Assembly (NCBI GenBank): GCA_016699405.1
Contig: CP064972.1
Coordinates: 434,001-498,000 of the forward strand
Reading direction: 5' to 3'
From: Holophagales bacterium
GTDB taxonomy: Bacteria > Acidobacteriota > Thermoanaerobaculia > Multivoradales > JAGPDF01
DNA: 64,000 nt
Positions 53,850-63,741 of this stretch are shown one piece after another. Numbering within the stretch: the first letter of the stretch is position 1; the number at the start of each line of letters is the position of its first letter. Under the pieces are notes generated by a model, which did no database searches, had not been told where the DNA came from, and worked only from the letters and a program-made list of their open reading frames with translations. The position numbers were made by a program, and so were the translations under genes.

Positions 53850-54776
53850 ATGAACGAGACTCCGCACACGACACCGCTCTCCCCCGCGCCGCCGATCCGC
53901 ACGATCGTCGCCGGCACCGATTTCTCGCCGGCCTCCGCCGCCGCCGTAGCGTGGGCCGGCGCCCTCGCCCGCGCCCACGGCGCAACGCTCCACCTCGTCC
54001 ACGCGCTGCGCGTCTACGGGCCGCCGACCGACTTCCTCGTCTCGCCGCCCGACTACACCGAGGAGCTCCAGGCCCGCGCCATCGCCCGACTCGACGAGAC
54101 GGTCGAAGGCGAGCGGGGCCTCGGCACCGCCGCCTCGCCGGCCTTTCGCATGGGCGACCCGCACCACGCCCTCGTCGAAGCGGCGCAGGAGCTCGGGGCC
54201 GACCTGCTCGTCGTCGGCACCCGCGGCGCCACCGGGCTCGAGCATCTCCTGCTCGGCTCGACCGCCGAGCGAGTGCTCGAGCGCGCTCCGTGCCCGGTGC
54301 TGACCGTCCACCCGGACCAGACGCCGCCGGCGACCGGGCTGCGCCACCTGCTGGTGCCGACCGACTTCTCGCACGACGCCGAGCGCGCGCTCGCCGCCGC
54401 CCTGGCTCTCGGCCCGCACCCCGGCGAGCCGCTGCGGCTGACGCTGCTCCACGCCTACTACCTGCCGATCGAGTACACCGCCTACGGCACTATTCCGACC
54501 TCGCCGCGCTACCTCGACGACGTCGCGGGCGCCGCCGAGACGCGTCTCGCAGCGCTCGCCGCGGCGCTCGCCCGGCCGGGGCTCGCCATCGACACGCTGG
54601 CGCGCGAGGGCTATCCTCCCGAGGTCATTCTGGGCGAGGCAGCCCGCCTCGCCGTCGACCTGGTCGCCATGGGCACGCGCGGGCGCACCGGGCTCGAGCA
54701 CCTGCTGCTCGGCTCGACCGCCGAGCGGGTGGTCCAGCGGGCGCCCTGTCCGGCGCTCACCGTGCGCGGCAGTTGA
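53850..54776 (+). CDS. Tandem-domain universal stress protein
   Basis: Two UspA domains in 308 residues. Each has the ATP-binding Gly motif at its C-terminal end (GTRGATGLEHLLLGSTAERVLERAPCPVLTV at about 125-153; the second copy at about 273-303), and the strand-1 Asp motif VAGTDFS / VPTDFS. The intact G-x2-G-x9-GS motifs predict ATP binding. TATACT at 53776-53781 may be its -10. The stop overlaps the first possible start of the downstream glycosidase gene, so the two are probably co-translated. Confidence 0.9.
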   Translation: MNETPHTTPLSPAPPIRTIVAGTDFSPASAAAVAWAGALARAHGATLHLVHALRVYGPPTDFLVSPPDYTEELQARAIARLDETVEGERGLGTAASPAFRMGDPHHALVEAAQELGADLLVVGTRGATGLEHLLLGSTAERVLERAPCPVLTVHPDQTPPATGLRHLLVPTDFSHDAERALAAALALGPHPGEPLRLTLLHAYYLPIEYTAYGTIPTSPRYLDDVAGAAETRLAALAAALARPGLAIDTLAREGYPPEVILGEAARLAVDLVAMGTRGRTGLEHLLLGSTAERVVQRAPCPALTVRGS

Positions 54777-56164
54777 ACCGCTTGAACGAGACGCTCGATC
54801 CATCCCGCACCGCCGCCTTCCCGGAGGGGTTCCTCTGGGGGGCGGCCACCTCCGCGGCCCAGATCGAAGGCTCCCCGCTCGCCGACGGCGCGGGAGCGAG
54901 CATCTGGCACCGCTTCGCCCGCGTGCCCGGCGCCATCGCCGGCGGCGACACGCCCGACGTCGCCTGCGACCACTACCGGCGCTTCCGCGACGACGTCGCG
55001 GCGATGCGCCACCTCGGCCTCACCGCCTACCGCTTCTCGATCGCCTGGGGACGCGTGCTGCCCGACGGCACCGGCCGCGTCAACGAGCGCGGGCTCGACT
55101 TCTACCGCCGCCTGGTCGACGCGCTGCTCGAGGCGGGGATCGCGCCCTTCGCCACGCTCTACCACTGGGACCTCCCGGCGGCGCTCGACGACCGGGGTGG
55201 CTGGCTCAACCGCGACGTCGCCGGCTGGTTCGCCGACTACGCGACGGTCTGCTACCGCGCCCTCGGCGGGGGTGTGCGCTCGTGGGCGACGATCAACGAG
55301 CCGTGGGTGGTGTCCGACGGCGGCTACCGCGCCGGGGTCCTCGCCCCGGGGCGGCGAAGCCTCCAGGAGGCCGCGCGCGCCGCTCACCACCTGCTGCTCG
55401 CCCACGGCACGGCGATCGCCGCCGGGCGCGCCGAAGGCGTGCGCGAGCTCGGCCTGGTGGTCAACATCGAGCCGAAGCACCCGGCGAGCGAGCGCCCGGA
55501 GGATCTCGCCACCGCACGGCGCGCCGACGCCTACATGAACCGCCAGTTCGCCGACCCGGCACTGCTCGGCGTCTACCCGGAGGAGCTCGCCGAGGTCTAC
55601 GCTCCGGACTGGCAGCCGACCTGGGCGGAGGTCCGCCCGGGCGACCTCGAGACGATCCGCGCGCCGCTCGACTGGCTGGGGATCAACTACTACACGCGCG
55701 CCGTCGTGCGACACGAGCCGTCCGTCGAGCCCGACGGCGCCGGCCGCGTGCGGCAGGAGCCGCACCTCTACACCGAGACCGACTGGGAGGTCTGGCCCGA
55801 CGGCCTGCGCGAGACCCTCGTCTGGGCGCACCGCCGCTACGGCGGCATCCCGCTTGCCGTCACCGAGAACGGCGCGGCGCTCGCCGACCCGCCCTCACCC
55901 GTCGGCGGTCGCGTCGACGACCCGCTGCGCGTCGCCTACCTGCGCGACCACCTGCGCGCCGTCGCCCAGGCGATCCGCGAAGGCGCCGACGTCCGCGCCT
56001 ACTGCGCCTGGTCGCTGCTCGACAACTTCGAGTGGTCCCACGGCTACGCCAAGCGCTTCGGCCTCCTCCACGTCGACTACACGACGCAACAGCGCACGCC
56101 GAAGTCGAGTGCCCGCTTCTACGCCGACGTCATCGCGTCGAACGGGGCGGTGCTCACGCGCTGA
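54773..56164 (+). CDS. GH1 family beta-glycosidase
   Basis: TIM-barrel glycosidase of about 463 residues. It has an N-terminal FPEGFLWGAATSAAQIEG, acid/base Glu in WATINEPWVV and nucleophile Glu in AVTENGAAL, together with WSLLDNFEWSHGYAKRFGL for sugar binding. No signal peptide, so a cytoplasmic beta-glucosidase or related activity is expected. Starts are non-ATG: TTG 54773 overlaps the UspA stop (TTGA); TTG 54782 is the alternative. Co-expression with a stress protein is unusual but the coupling is clear from the overlap. Confidence 0.9.
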   Translation: MNRLNETLDPSRTAAFPEGFLWGAATSAAQIEGSPLADGAGASIWHRFARVPGAIAGGDTPDVACDHYRRFRDDVAAMRHLGLTAYRFSIAWGRVLPDGTGRVNERGLDFYRRLVDALLEAGIAPFATLYHWDLPAALDDRGGWLNRDVAGWFADYATVCYRALGGGVRSWATINEPWVVSDGGYRAGVLAPGRRSLQEAARAAHHLLLAHGTAIAAGRAEGVRELGLVVNIEPKHPASERPEDLATARRADAYMNRQFADPALLGVYPEELAEVYAPDWQPTWAEVRPGDLETIRAPLDWLGINYYTRAVVRHEPSVEPDGAGRVRQEPHLYTETDWEVWPDGLRETLVWAHRRYGGIPLAVTENGAALADPPSPVGGRVDDPLRVAYLRDHLRAVAQAIREGADVRAYCAWSLLDNFEWSHGYAKRFGLLHVDYTTQQRTPKSSARFYADVIASNGAVLTR

Positions 56165-56509
56165 GGCCCGCGGGCCCGGCGTGACGTCGGCGGTGCTGTT
56201 GCCGACGAGCTGCACTTCGTCGCGGCCCGGCATGTCGGGGATCGACTGCGGATCCCAACGGAAGGTGGAGAGGTCGTTGACGAACCCGGTCTCCTCCGGC
56301 GCGACGCCGTAGACGCTGCGGTTGGTGAAGGCGAGGAAGCTCAGCGTCTCCGGCAGCCCTTCGTCGCCGGCGATGGTGCGCGCCTCTTCGTAGACGAGGC
56401 TCGGCGTCCGGCCGTCGGCCACCGGATAGTCGTTGAAGACCTGGGCGGTCGCCGCGCCCAGCAGGGCGAGGAGCGCGGCGAGGACGACCAGGTGGAGCCC
56501 GACGGCCAT
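56165..56509 (-). CDS. N-terminal part of a secreted protein, probably truncated
   Basis: Begins at ATG 56509, 12 bp after the hydrolase stop and on the same strand, with a signal peptide (MAVGLHLVVLAALLALLGAATA). About 90 residues follow that do not match a family I know (VFNDYPVADGRTPSLVYEEARTI; SIPDMPGRDEVQLVGNST). The frame then runs for 270 bp antisense through the 3' end of the GH1 gene, where its composition becomes Arg/Ala noise. I therefore read it as a gene that has lost its 3' part. The coordinates given cover only the non-overlapping part; the stop codon lies at 55895. Confidence 0.5.
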
Positions 56510-56521
56510 CGTTCCCTCCCC

Positions 56522-57379
56522 TCAGGCGTCCGGGTCGCGGCTCTCCATGAAGCGTCGCAGGCGCGGGAAGAAGAGATCGCGCCGTTCGAGGTAGACGACG
56601 TGGCCGGACTCCGGCACCAGCTCGAAGCGTGCGTGGGGGAAGACGTCGGCGAGCTTGGCCTGCGCCCAGAGCGGAATGGCGCGGTCCTGCTCGCCGGCGA
56701 GGATGAGGGTCGGCGTGGCCACTGCGCGGTATTCGGGAAGGCGTTCGTCGAGACCGTCGAAGAACGGGTTCTGCGCTTCGGTGAGCCGTACCAGGCTGTG
56801 AATGCGGTCGATGTAGCGCTCCTCGAAGCGGGCGCGCATCATCTCGAACGTCTCGGGCGGCGTGGCGAGCAAGAAGCGCTCGCCGAAGATCTTCTCGTAG
56901 AGGTAGTGCGTGTAGAGCGGGAAGAGCGCCGGACCGCCGGCGTAGAAGCGCAGCGACATCGCCTGATAGAGGTCGAAGGTCCGCTCGCGTGAGACCAGGA
57001 TCCCCGAGAGTGTGAGCGTGTGCAGGCGGTGACTCGCCAGGCGCGCGAAGTCGAGGGCGACGAAACCGCCGTAGGAGACGCCCATGACGTGGACCCGCTC
57101 GAGCCCGAGCCCGTCGAGGATCTCGATCAGGTACCCGGCGAGCTGCGGAATGGTGAGCGGCTCGTCGGGCGCCGACGAGGCGCCCTGGCCGAGATAGTCG
57201 TAGAGCAGGACGTCGTACCCGGCGAGATCGTCGAGGAACGGAAACCAGGCCTTGGTGTGCATCGCCAGGCCGTTGAGCAGGCAGACGACGTCGCGTCCGC
57301 CTTCGCCGTGCAGCTCCCACCAGATCTGGTGCTCGCCGGCGGCCAGGAACCCGCTCTTCAACGGAATGCGCTCGGCCAT
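56522..57379 (-). CDS. Alpha/beta hydrolase
   Basis: Hydrolase of 285 residues. The nucleophile elbow GVSYGG is preceded by a strand (VHVMGVSYGGFVALDFA), the acidic residue lies in ILAGEQDRAI and the His in VPESGHVVYLE, giving a complete triad. The oxyanion HG-type motif is replaced by NGLAMH. It is the seventh gene in a same-strand cluster with thiolase, ligase, KAS III-like and SDR genes, 10 bp after the thiolase. It probably cleaves an ester, lactone or C-C bond of the pathway intermediate (inference). Confidence 0.88.
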   Translation of the reverse strand: MAERIPLKSGFLAAGEHQIWWELHGEGGRDVVCLLNGLAMHTKAWFPFLDDLAGYDVLLYDYLGQGASSAPDEPLTIPQLAGYLIEILDGLGLERVHVMGVSYGGFVALDFARLASHRLHTLTLSGILVSRERTFDLYQAMSLRFYAGGPALFPLYTHYLYEKIFGERFLLATPPETFEMMRARFEERYIDRIHSLVRLTEAQNPFFDGLDERLPEYRAVATPTLILAGEQDRAIPLWAQAKLADVFPHARFELVPESGHVVYLERRDLFFPRLRRFMESRDPDA

Positions 57380-57389
57380 GGCTCTCTCC

Positions 57390-58601
57390 TCACTCCCGCG
57401 TCAGCACCGTCGCGACCGTGGCGCAGATCGGCCCGCCGATGTTGAAGGTGGCGGCGACCTTCGCATCGCGACGCTGCAGCCCGGCCGGAGCCTGGCCGAG
57501 CAACTGGCGGAACCCCCAGCCGAGCATCGCCACCCCGGTCGCACCGATCGGATGCCCCTTGGCGATCAACCCGCCGGAGAGGTTGACGCCGCAGTCGCCG
57601 TCGAGCGCGGCGCGCCCGTCGGTCCAGAAGCGGGCCCCCTCGCCCGGCGCGGCGAGCCCGAGCACCTCGACGCCGATCGCCCCCATCACCGAGAAGCAGT
57701 CATGCACTTCGGCGACGTCGACGTCCCGCGGCGCCACGCCGGCCATCGCGTAGGCGCGGCGCATCGCGGCATAAGCCGCCGCGGGGCGCAGCACATCGCG
57801 CCCGTGGCGCGCCAGCGGGTCGGTCGCCTGGGCGAACCCGGCGAGACGGACCGCGCTCTCCGGCTTGACGCCGAGCCGGTCGAGCCCGTCGCGCGTGGCG
57901 ACGAGCAGCGCCGCGTAGCCGTCGGTGATCTGCGAGCAGTCGTAGGTCTTGAGCGGCAGCCCGTCGACGAGATAGCGATTCGCCCCCTCGATCTTGAGCG
58001 CCTTCTCGAGCGTCACCTCGACGTTGCGCATCTGCGCGTCCGGGTTGAGGCGCGCGTTGGCGTACTCCGCCACCGCGATCCGGGCGAGGTCCTCTTCGGT
58101 GGCGCCCCAGGTCGCCAGGTACTCGGCCATCACCTCGGCGAAGAGGTGCGGGAAGACGTAGACCTTGCCGGGCCGGTCCTCGGGGTGCGAGAAGTAGCCG
58201 AGCACCTCCCCCACCTTCACGCCGTCGACCTTGCCGTCGTCGCTCCTCATCTTCTCGTAGCCCACCGCGAGGCCCACGTCGCCGAGGCCGGCGAGGAGCT
58301 TGTGCGCCACCGCGAGCACCGCCTGGCCGCCCGAGGCGCAGGCGTTCTCCACCGATTCGATCGGCTTGCCGGCGAGCCCCGGGACCGCGGCGAGGAGGCC
58401 GGAGAGCAGCCCCTGCTGGTTGAGCGTCAGATTGCAAGCGGCGCCGACCGAGGCGACGTCGATCGCCGCGGCGTCGGCGCCGACTTCAGCGCAGACACCG
58501 GCGACCGCGCGCGAGAGGATCTCCGGGACGCCGAGCGTCCCGAGCTTGCCGAACGGGGACTGGTGGAAGGCGGCGAGATAGAGCGGCTGGGTCGAGCTCA
58601 T
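57390..58601 (-). CDS. SCP2-type thiolase
   Basis: Thiolase-superfamily enzyme of 403 residues. The nucleophilic Cys is in SVENACASGGQA, HDCFS takes the place of the NEAF motif, and GGLIAKGHPIGATG holds the active-site His. A further Cys stands in NIGGPICATVATVL. The HDCFS pattern is that of SCP2/SCPx-like thiolases, which cleave beta-keto acyl-CoA with branched or bulky chains. No DUF35 partner is in the operon, unlike many steroid-degradation aldolases. It overlaps the upstream hydrolase stop by 4 bp. Confidence 0.92.
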   Translation of the reverse strand: MSSTQPLYLAAFHQSPFGKLGTLGVPEILSRAVAGVCAEVGADAAAIDVASVGAACNLTLNQQGLLSGLLAAVPGLAGKPIESVENACASGGQAVLAVAHKLLAGLGDVGLAVGYEKMRSDDGKVDGVKVGEVLGYFSHPEDRPGKVYVFPHLFAEVMAEYLATWGATEEDLARIAVAEYANARLNPDAQMRNVEVTLEKALKIEGANRYLVDGLPLKTYDCSQITDGYAALLVATRDGLDRLGVKPESAVRLAGFAQATDPLARHGRDVLRPAAAYAAMRRAYAMAGVAPRDVDVAEVHDCFSVMGAIGVEVLGLAAPGEGARFWTDGRAALDGDCGVNLSGGLIAKGHPIGATGVAMLGWGFRQLLGQAPAGLQRRDAKVAATFNIGGPICATVATVLTRE

Positions 58602-59413
58602 CGGGAGTGCTCCTCGGCTCGCGTCAGGAAATCCCGGCAGACCTCGGCGAGCCACGCGGGGTCCTCGGCCACCAGGGCGTGACCGGCGGTCGGGTGGACC
58701 ACCGTCTCGGCCCGGAGCGCGCTCGCCAGCGCATGCGACCGCTCGACGTCCATCACGCGATCGCCAGCGGCGATCACCACACAGACCGGGCAGCGCACCG
58801 CCGGCAGCGCGGCAGTGAGATCGAAGCCCTCGACGGCAGCAAGCAGCTGGTCGAGGCCGGAGAACCAGGAAAGCGGCAGCAGGTCGAGCTGGGCACGGCG
58901 GGCGGCGAACTCTGCCGCCCGCGCCACCCGGTGTGCCGGCGAGTAGACACCCTCGACGAGCAGGTCCCAGAAGCGCGTGCGCTCGCCGCCGGCGAGGATG
59001 CCGGCCACGAGCTCGCGCGAGCCCGCCGTCTGGCGGTCGAGCGCTTCGGTCGCCCGGTCCATCACCGTCGCGAGGAGGAGCGAGCGGACGCGCCTCGGAT
59101 GACGCGACGCGAGCGTCGTCGCCACCATGGCGCCGAAGGAGGTGGCGACGAGGTGCGCCGACTCCCAGCCGACCTCGTCGAGCAGGGAGGCGAGCTGGTC
59201 GGCGTGCCAGGCGAAGAGGTCGGACGTCGACTCCGGCGGCGCACCGGGCGAGAGCATCTGACCGCGGAAGTCGAAGAGGAGGGTGGCGAACTCGTCGCGC
59301 AGCGGCGCCGCCACCGGCTCCCACGACGAGAAGGTCATCATCCCGCCGTTGGCGAAGGCGACTGGCGCGCCGCGCCCGGCGAGACGGCGGGCGAGCGGCC
59401 GCTGCTCGCTCAC
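58598..59413 (-). CDS. Alpha/beta hydrolase
   Basis: Hydrolase of 271 residues. The nucleophile elbow is VATSFGAMVA (Ala instead of the first Gly of GxSxG), the acid lies in IAAGDRVMD and the His in PTAGHALVAED. The GTG start overlaps the CoA-ligase stop by 4 bp and its own stop overlaps the thiolase start, so it is embedded in the operon. Second of three such hydrolases here. Substrate unknown. Confidence 0.87.
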   Translation of the reverse strand: MSEQRPLARRLAGRGAPVAFANGGMMTFSSWEPVAAPLRDEFATLLFDFRGQMLSPGAPPESTSDLFAWHADQLASLLDEVGWESAHLVATSFGAMVATTLASRHPRRVRSLLLATVMDRATEALDRQTAGSRELVAGILAGGERTRFWDLLVEGVYSPAHRVARAAEFAARRAQLDLLPLSWFSGLDQLLAAVEGFDLTAALPAVRCPVCVVIAAGDRVMDVERSHALASALRAETVVHPTAGHALVAEDPAWLAEVCRDFLTRAEEHSR

Positions 59414-60945
59414 CGGCGCTCCGCGAGGTAGCGCGCGGCGAGCTCGCCCTTGACCACCTTGCCGTAGGCGGTGCGCGGCAACTCGGCGACCTCGACGAGC
59501 TCGCGCGGCAGCTTGTAGCGCGCCAGGCGCGCGCCGAGGAACTCGAGAACCGACGCGGCGCTGGCGCTGCCGGGCGCGAGCGGCACGACGAACGCCACAC
59601 CCACTTCGCCCCAGGTCGGGTGCTCGATGCCGACGACCGTCGCGTCGCGCACTCCGGGGTGCTGCAGGAGGACGGCCTCGATCTCCGCCGGGTAGACGTT
59701 CACCCCGCCGCTGATGAACATCTCCTTCTTGCGGCCGGCGATGTAGAAGTAGCCGTCGTCGTCGCGCCGCGCCAGGTCGCCCGAGCGGAACCAGCCGCCG
59801 TCGACGTAGGACTCGGCGGTCTCCTGCGGCCGGTTCCAGTAGCCCTGAGAGACGTGCGGGCCGCGGAACCAGAGCTCACCGACCTCGCCGACCGGCACGT
59901 CCCGCCCCTCGCCGTCGACCAGGCGCACCTCGGTGTGCATCATCGGCGTGCCGATCGAGCCGCGCTTGCGCACCGAGTCCTCGATCGTCATGGCGAAGCA
60001 GTTCACGCCCACCTCGGTCATGCCGAAGCCCTGCTTGAAGACGACGCCGCGCGCCTGGTACGCCTCGGCGATCCAGGTCGGCAGCGGTGCGCCGCCGCTG
60101 TAGAGCGCGCGGATCGACGACAGGTCGGTGGTGGCGAACTCCGGCGCCTCCATGAGGAGCTTCCAGATGGTCGGCACGCCGAGGATGACCGTCGCGCGTT
60201 CGGCCGCGACGGTGCGCCAGATCTCGCCGGCGTCGAAGCCGCGGTGCAGGACGATCGTCCCGCCGACGGTGAAGATCGGCCCGAGGAAGGCCATCAGCCC
60301 GCCGGCGTGGTAGAGCGGCGTGAAGATCGGCGACACGTCGTCGGCCCGCAGCTGCCAGCCGCAGACGGTGTTGTAGCCGTTCCAGGCGATCTGGCGGTGC
60401 GGGATCATCACGCCCTTCGGACGACCGGTGGTGCCCGAGGTGTAGAGCAGGCAGTAGAGGTCCTCGGGGGCGCAGCGAGCGCGCACGAAGTCGTCCGGGT
60501 CGCTCGCCGCCACGAGCGCCGGATAGCTCGCGTCGGCGGCAGCGAGCGGCTCGTCGAGCGCCACCCAGCGCTCGACGAGCGGTGCGAGCGGCCGGAGGCT
60601 CTCGACGATCGCCGCGAAGTCCCCGCCGTAGAGCACCGCTCGCGCCCCCGAGTCGGCGAGGATCGGCGCGATCTCGTGGGCGGTCAGCCGCGTGCCGATC
60701 GGCACGAGGATCGTTCCCGACTTGCCGGCAGCGAAAAACGCCTCGAGGTACTCGACCCGATTGCTCGCCAGGATCGCCACGCGATCGCCCGCCGCGAGGC
60801 CGAGCGCCCGCCAGGCGAGGGCGCAGCGCACCGCCCGACGGTCGAGCTCGCGATAGGTCAGGCGCAGCGCCGGCTCGACGACCACCAGTGCCAGCGCGTC
60901 GGGCGTCAGCCGCGCACGTTCGCCGAGGACGTCGGCCGCGATCAC
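59410..60945 (-). CDS. Acyl-CoA ligase (AMP-forming)
   Basis: ANL-superfamily ligase of 511 residues. The P-loop is YTSGTTGRPKGVMI, the A5 motif QGFGMTEVG, A7 region GWFRSGDLARRDDDG, A8 GRKKEMFISGGVNVYPAEIE and the catalytic Lys is in YGKVVKGEL. These predict activation of a carboxylic acid to its CoA thioester, of medium/long-chain or aromatic type. GTG 60945 overlaps the preceding hydrolase stop (GTGA). It feeds substrate to the thiolase and KAS-like steps. Confidence 0.92.
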   Translation of the reverse strand: MIAADVLGERARLTPDALALVVVEPALRLTYRELDRRAVRCALAWRALGLAAGDRVAILASNRVEYLEAFFAAGKSGTILVPIGTRLTAHEIAPILADSGARAVLYGGDFAAIVESLRPLAPLVERWVALDEPLAAADASYPALVAASDPDDFVRARCAPEDLYCLLYTSGTTGRPKGVMIPHRQIAWNGYNTVCGWQLRADDVSPIFTPLYHAGGLMAFLGPIFTVGGTIVLHRGFDAGEIWRTVAAERATVILGVPTIWKLLMEAPEFATTDLSSIRALYSGGAPLPTWIAEAYQARGVVFKQGFGMTEVGVNCFAMTIEDSVRKRGSIGTPMMHTEVRLVDGEGRDVPVGEVGELWFRGPHVSQGYWNRPQETAESYVDGGWFRSGDLARRDDDGYFYIAGRKKEMFISGGVNVYPAEIEAVLLQHPGVRDATVVGIEHPTWGEVGVAFVVPLAPGSASAASVLEFLGARLARYKLPRELVEVAELPRTAYGKVVKGELAARYLAERR

Positions 60946-61888
60946 CGCGGGCTCTCCGGCGTCACCGGTGACAGCGTCGCGGGCGGCGGTTCGGCGAGGA
61001 GCGCCGCGAGCTTCTCGCCGAACCGCTCGGGGCACTCGACCTGCGGCACGTGCCCGCAGTGTTCGAGCAGGGTGAGACGGGCCGCCGGAAGGGCACTCTG
61101 CAGCCGCTCGGCGTAGGCGAGCGGCACGACGCGATCCGAGGCGCCCCAGAGCAGGTCGACCGGCAGGGTGAGCGCCGCGAGGCGATCGTCGAGCAGGTGC
61201 GCCTCGAGCCCCGGCAGGTCGCCGGCGAGCCGGGCGATCGGACCGCTCGCCGCCTGGCGGACGATGTCGTCGAGAACGAACCCGGGAACCGGGGGCGACG
61301 AGGGATCGCGCAGCCGCGAGACCAGCGCTCCGGCCTCGCGCCGATCGCGCGGCTGGAGCGACAGCCCCTCTTCCTGGCCGCGCAAGGCGCCACCGTTGAC
61401 CAGCACTAGCCGCGCCGCCTGCTGCGGATGGCGCTCGGCGAGGATCGTCGCCACCCAGGCGCCCAACGAGTTGCCGACGACGATCACCGGACCGTCGCGC
61501 GCCACCTCGGCGAAGACCCGCTCGGCGCCGGCGACGATCGTCGCCATCGTCAGCGGACCCGCCTTCGGCTCGCTCTCGCCGTGCCCCGGCAGGTCGGCGA
61601 GAACGACGCGGTAGCGACCGGTCAGGCCCGCGGCCACCTTTCCCCAACTCCCGGCCTGGTCACCGAGCCCATGCAGGAAGAGAAGCGCCGGGCCGTTTCC
61701 GGCACGGAAGAGCACCAGGCGCTCGGCACCGCTGCCCAGCTCTTGCCGGGTGAAGCCACTCTTGCCGAGGGCGCGCCGCTGCCACGCCGCGAGGCTCGCC
61801 AGGGGATGACGGGTGAAGCTGACGACCGCCGCGACGAGCCCGACGACGACGAGCGCTCCCGCACCGAGCAGCCAGCGGGCGCGGCGAC

Positions 61889-61892
<4 letters not shown>
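60942..61892 (-). CDS. Membrane-anchored alpha/beta hydrolase
   Basis: Hydrolase of 316 residues with an N-terminal TM helix (about 5-27), so the enzyme is tethered to the inner membrane or exported. HGLGDQAGSW gives the oxyanion HG motif, VGNSLGAW the nucleophile, WGASDRVVP the acid and EHCGHVPQ the His. GTG 61892 overlaps the KAS III-like stop and its own stop overlaps the ligase start. It resembles lipase/esterase-like lipolytic enzymes. Third alpha/beta hydrolase of this operon. Confidence 0.88.
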
Positions 61893-62893
<1,001 letters not shown>

Positions 62894-62960
62894 GGGCTCT
62901 CCTTGAAACGGGGGGCGCGGCCCGGGAGGAGGACCGCGCCCCGTTCTTCCCGCCGACCCC

Positions 62961-63737
62961 TCAGGTGCCGGTGACGAGCCCGCCGTCGACCGACAGCACC
63001 GCACCGTGCACGAACGAGGCGGCGTCGGAAGCGAGCCAGAGGTAGCTCTCGGCGAGCTCCTCGGGCTTGCCGATCCGCCCGATCGGCGTGTGGGCGATCA
63101 TCCCGTCGAGGACCTTCTGCGGCATCGCCGCCAGGATCTCGGTGGCGACGAAGCCCGGCGCGACGGCGTTGACCCGGATGCCGAACTTGCCGAGCTCGCG
63201 CGCCCAGGTCTTCGTCATCGTGATGACCGCGCTCTTGGTGGCCGCGTAGTTCGTCTGCCCGAAGTTGCCGTACAGGCCGACCACCGACGAGGCGTTGAGG
63301 ATCACGCCGCCGCCGCCGCGGATCATGTGCGGCACCACCGTGCGGGCGCAGAGGAAGACGCCCTTGAAGTTCACGGCGATGACCGCGTCGAAGGCGGCGT
63401 CCTCCATCATCGACGCCACCTCGCCGTCCTTCCACTTCACCAGCTGGGCGTCCCGCACGATGCCGGCGTTGTTGACCAGCACGTCGACGCGCCCCCAACG
63501 GTCGATGACCGCCGCCGTCGCCGCCTCGACGCTCTCGCGCCGGGCGACGTCGACCTGCCGCACGTCGGCCTGGCCGCCGAGGCCTTCGAGCTCCTCGGCG
63601 AGATCCGGCGCCGGACTGACGTCCCACGCCGAGACCCGGCAACCCTCCTTCGCGAAACGTCGGGCGACGGCGCGGCCGATGCCGGCCGCCGCTCCGGTGA
63701 CGACGACGATCTTCCCTGCGAGTCCGGTGTCGATCAT
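62961..63737 (-). CDS. SDR (FabG-like) oxidoreductase
   Basis: Classical short-chain dehydrogenase of 258 residues. TGAAAGIGR is the nucleotide-binding motif, NNAG follows, the catalytic Ser is in LNASSVVG and Tyr/Lys in YAATK, and PG in the substrate loop is in VAPGFVATE. Asp in AWDVS after strand 2 suggests NAD(H) preference. Encoded 67 bp before the KAS III-like gene and 4 bp after the receptor. It would oxidise a hydroxyacyl intermediate or reduce a ketoacyl one. Confidence 0.9.
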   Translation of the reverse strand: MIDTGLAGKIVVVTGAAAGIGRAVARRFAKEGCRVSAWDVSPAPDLAEELEGLGGQADVRQVDVARRESVEAATAAVIDRWGRVDVLVNNAGIVRDAQLVKWKDGEVASMMEDAAFDAVIAVNFKGVFLCARTVVPHMIRGGGGVILNASSVVGLYGNFGQTNYAATKSAVITMTKTWARELGKFGIRVNAVAPGFVATEILAAMPQKVLDGMIAHTPIGRIGKPEELAESYLWLASDAASFVHGAVLSVDGGLVTGT

Positions 63738-63741
63738 GGTC

